Positions 5,927 through 6,822 of a stretch of 6,822 nt of DNA are shown here, piece after piece. The stretch is from UMGS172 sp964424555. GTDB lineage: Bacteria > Bacillota > Clostridia > Oscillospirales > Acutalibacteraceae. The stretch's first letter is position 1; every line of letters begins with the position of its first letter. Where the stretch lies: NCBI GenBank assembly GCA_964424555.1, contig CAYRIX010000053.1, forward strand, positions 1 through 6,822. The letters are read 5' to 3'. The translations under genes and the position numbers were made by a program. Under the pieces are notes generated by a model that was not told the DNA's origin, ran no database searches, and saw nothing but the letters and a program-made list of their open reading frames with translations.

Positions 5927-5997
5927 GGTTTGTTCCTTACGCAACATCAGTGCCATCATGAGCGTAGCTAAGGTTCGCATAAATCACGAACAAAACC
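5927..5997. other. Structured element overlapping the 3' end of the SleB-like gene
   Basis: Nested pairing is visible. An outer stem joins GGTTTGTTC (5927-5935) to GAACAAAACC (5988-5997) with one bulged A. An inner stem joins CCTTACGC (5935-5942) to GCGT (5962-5965) and AAGG (5970-5973) with a 4-base AGCT bulge. A third small stem is GTTCG (5973-5977) with CGAAC (5987-5991), which competes in part with the outer one. The loop holds CATCA twice (5944-5948, 5954-5958). It covers the SleB-like stop codon (5984-5986). It could be a 3' UTR fold of that mRNA, a small RNA or a mobile-element remnant; the strand is undecided. Confidence 0.4.
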
Positions 5998-6652
5998 TAT
6001 GCCGTCCGATGGTCTTTATTAACGGCCTGCTCCAAATCCAACTGCTTGTTGCAGTCGCAGGGTTGAAATAGTATATCGCACCGCCGCTGGGATCCATTCC
6101 GTTTAAAGCGTCTCTTGCGGCCGAATAAGCACTGTCGGCGATATCAACATAAAACTGTCCGTCATTTATACAGGTGAATGCATTCTTTTGATATATGACT
6201 CCTGAAATAGAGTTGGGGAAGGATGGGTGCTCTACACGGTTGAGCACCACTGCGCCTACTGCGACCTGACCTAAATACGGTTCGCCTCTTGCCTCAGCAG
6301 AGATAAGTCTTGCAAGCAACTGATAATCGGAGGATGAGTATCCGCCGTTTGTCTGCGAGGTGTCCTTGCCTGTCGGTAGGCCGATAAGCTCCAATGTGAC
6401 AGGCCCACACACACCGTCGGCCGTGACGTTGTTCTTTTTCTGGAAAGCAATGACCGCTGACCGTGTTTTAGTGCCGTATATTCCGTCCACGGCGCCCTTG
6501 TAATAACCCCAGTCTTTAAGGCGCTGTTGAATGTTGCGAACTTCGTTTCCACGAGAACCGACTGTCGAATATCCGCTTGCAGAAGCTGAAACCGTAAGAA
6601 TTAATAAAGTAATACACATTATAATAGAAACAGCTTTATAGAACTTCTTCAT
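5984..6652 (-). CDS. SleB-type spore-cortex/cell-wall hydrolase with peptidoglycan-binding domain
   Basis: The 222-residue exported protein has a signal peptide (Lys-rich start, hydrophobic 6-22, AXA-type cleavage site after Ala25). A PG_binding_1 domain spans about 31-91, with RGNEVRNIQQRLKDWGYY, VDGIYGTKTRSAV and ADGVCGP repeats of that fold. A short Gly/Ser linker (92-108) leads to a SleB/Hydrolase_2 catalytic domain (109-222) containing ISAEARGEP, where Glu120 is the expected catalytic Glu, then VGAVVLNRV, AFTCINDGQFY and the closing WSRPLIKTIGRHRF. SleB is a lytic transglycosylase that degrades spore cortex during germination; related enzymes also trim vegetative walls, so sporulation use is likely but not proven. 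The domain order matches SleB, though the protein is shorter than the Bacillus enzyme (about 300 residues). No ypeB partner follows; the next gene is convergent. The ribosome binding site is weak: GGATGG (6659-6664), 6 bases from the ATG. Confidence 0.92.
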   Translation of the reverse strand: MKKFYKAVSIIMCITLLILTVSASASGYSTVGSRGNEVRNIQQRLKDWGYYKGAVDGIYGTKTRSAVIAFQKKNNVTADGVCGPVTLELIGLPTGKDTSQTNGGYSSSDYQLLARLISAEARGEPYLGQVAVGAVVLNRVEHPSFPNSISGVIYQKNAFTCINDGQFYVDIADSAYSAARDALNGMDPSGGAIYYFNPATATSSWIWSRPLIKTIGRHRFCS

Positions 6653-6708
6653 TTTGAACCATCCAAATTAAAAATATTGTTAATAACATTTTTAACAGTA
6701 AATGGTGT

Positions 6709-6714
6709 ATTATA
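6709..6714 (-). promoter_or_regulatory. Possible -10 box for the SleB-like gene
   Basis: On the minus strand TATAAT lies 56 bases before the start codon. The -35 candidate TGACTT (6733-6738, spacing 18) is poor. Family knowledge predicts a forespore sigma-G promoter for sleB, but I could not make out a clear one, so regulation is undecided. Confidence 0.3.
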
Positions 6715-6787
6715 CTCGGTGATTGGATCATAAAGTCAGAAGGCTTGAATTTTTTTGAAAAAACTTGAAAATTTCCGAAAAAAAGTG

Positions 6788-6819
6788 TTGACAAATGGGA
6801 AGTGTTGTGGTAATATAAT
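6788..6819 (+). promoter_or_regulatory. Strong promoter pointing out of the right edge
   Basis: A perfect TTGACA (6788-6793) stands 17 bases before TAATAT (6811-6816), which is preceded by TGG to make an extended -10; an overlapping TATAAT (6814-6819) would need 20-base spacing. The gene it serves lies beyond the window. It is divergent from the SleB-like gene, and the A/T-rich stretch from 6745 to 6786 may act as an upstream element. Confidence 0.7.
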
Positions 6820-6822
6820 CGA

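Noticed and set aside
1..6822. CRISPR arrays, tRNA/rRNA genes, insertion sequences, toxin-antitoxin pairs or phage genes
   Set aside because: I looked on both strands and saw no regular repeat-spacer pattern, cloverleaf, transposase or paired small genes.

Overview
The window looks like chromosomal DNA from an anaerobic, spore-forming member of the Clostridia, probably a gut relative of the Oscillospiraceae/Ruminococcaceae. The evidence is a clostridial-type pyruvate phosphate dikinase end, AAGGAG ribosome binding sites about 7 bases from several starts, AT-rich intergenic DNA with TATAAT boxes, a SleB-type spore-cortex hydrolase and a lipoprotein glycoside hydrolase. The species call is an inference; no rRNA, tRNA, CRISPR array, insertion sequence or phage gene is visible.

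Layout. Bases 1-344 are the last 113 codons of ppdK (+), closed by a strong intrinsic terminator (374-405). A short, AT-rich HAD-family phosphatase gene follows (467-1120, +). It has its own extended -10 promoter almost on top of its ribosome binding site. The 293-base gap to 1413 holds several hairpins: one + strand terminator (1293-1328) and one terminator serving both strands between convergent genes (1351-1390). On the minus strand, an AEC-family permease (2705-3700) is followed 76 bases later by an archaeal-type cofactor-independent phosphoglycerate mutase homologue (1414-2628). No terminator lies between them, so they probably form one transcript from a TTGAAA-17-TATTAT promoter near 3735-3763. 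A 325-base divergent control region (3701-4025) carries a 16-base direct repeat and an 8-base inverted repeat over a -10 box. Then comes a 597-residue lipoprotein (4026-5819, +) with two similar N-terminal alpha/beta units and a C-terminal GH16 domain. A long hairpin and a structured stretch (5842-5997) separate it from a convergent peptidoglycan-binding/SleB hydrolase gene (5984-6652, -). At the right edge a strong + strand promoter (6788-6819) points out of the window.

How the genes relate. PPDK acts at the PEP/pyruvate step, and a true phosphoglycerate mutase would act two steps above it. However, bacterial members of this mutase family have also been proposed to be homoserine kinases, and the AEC neighbour does not settle the question. 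The GH16 lipoprotein suggests surface handling of beta-glucan or a similar polysaccharide, but its catalytic motif reads EVNVVE, with Asn where the family has Asp. The SleB homologue points to sporulation/germination.

No complete new system is evident. The best leads are the Asp-to-Asn change in the GH16 motif, the structured element at 5927-5997, and the repeat and operator-like palindrome in the divergent region.
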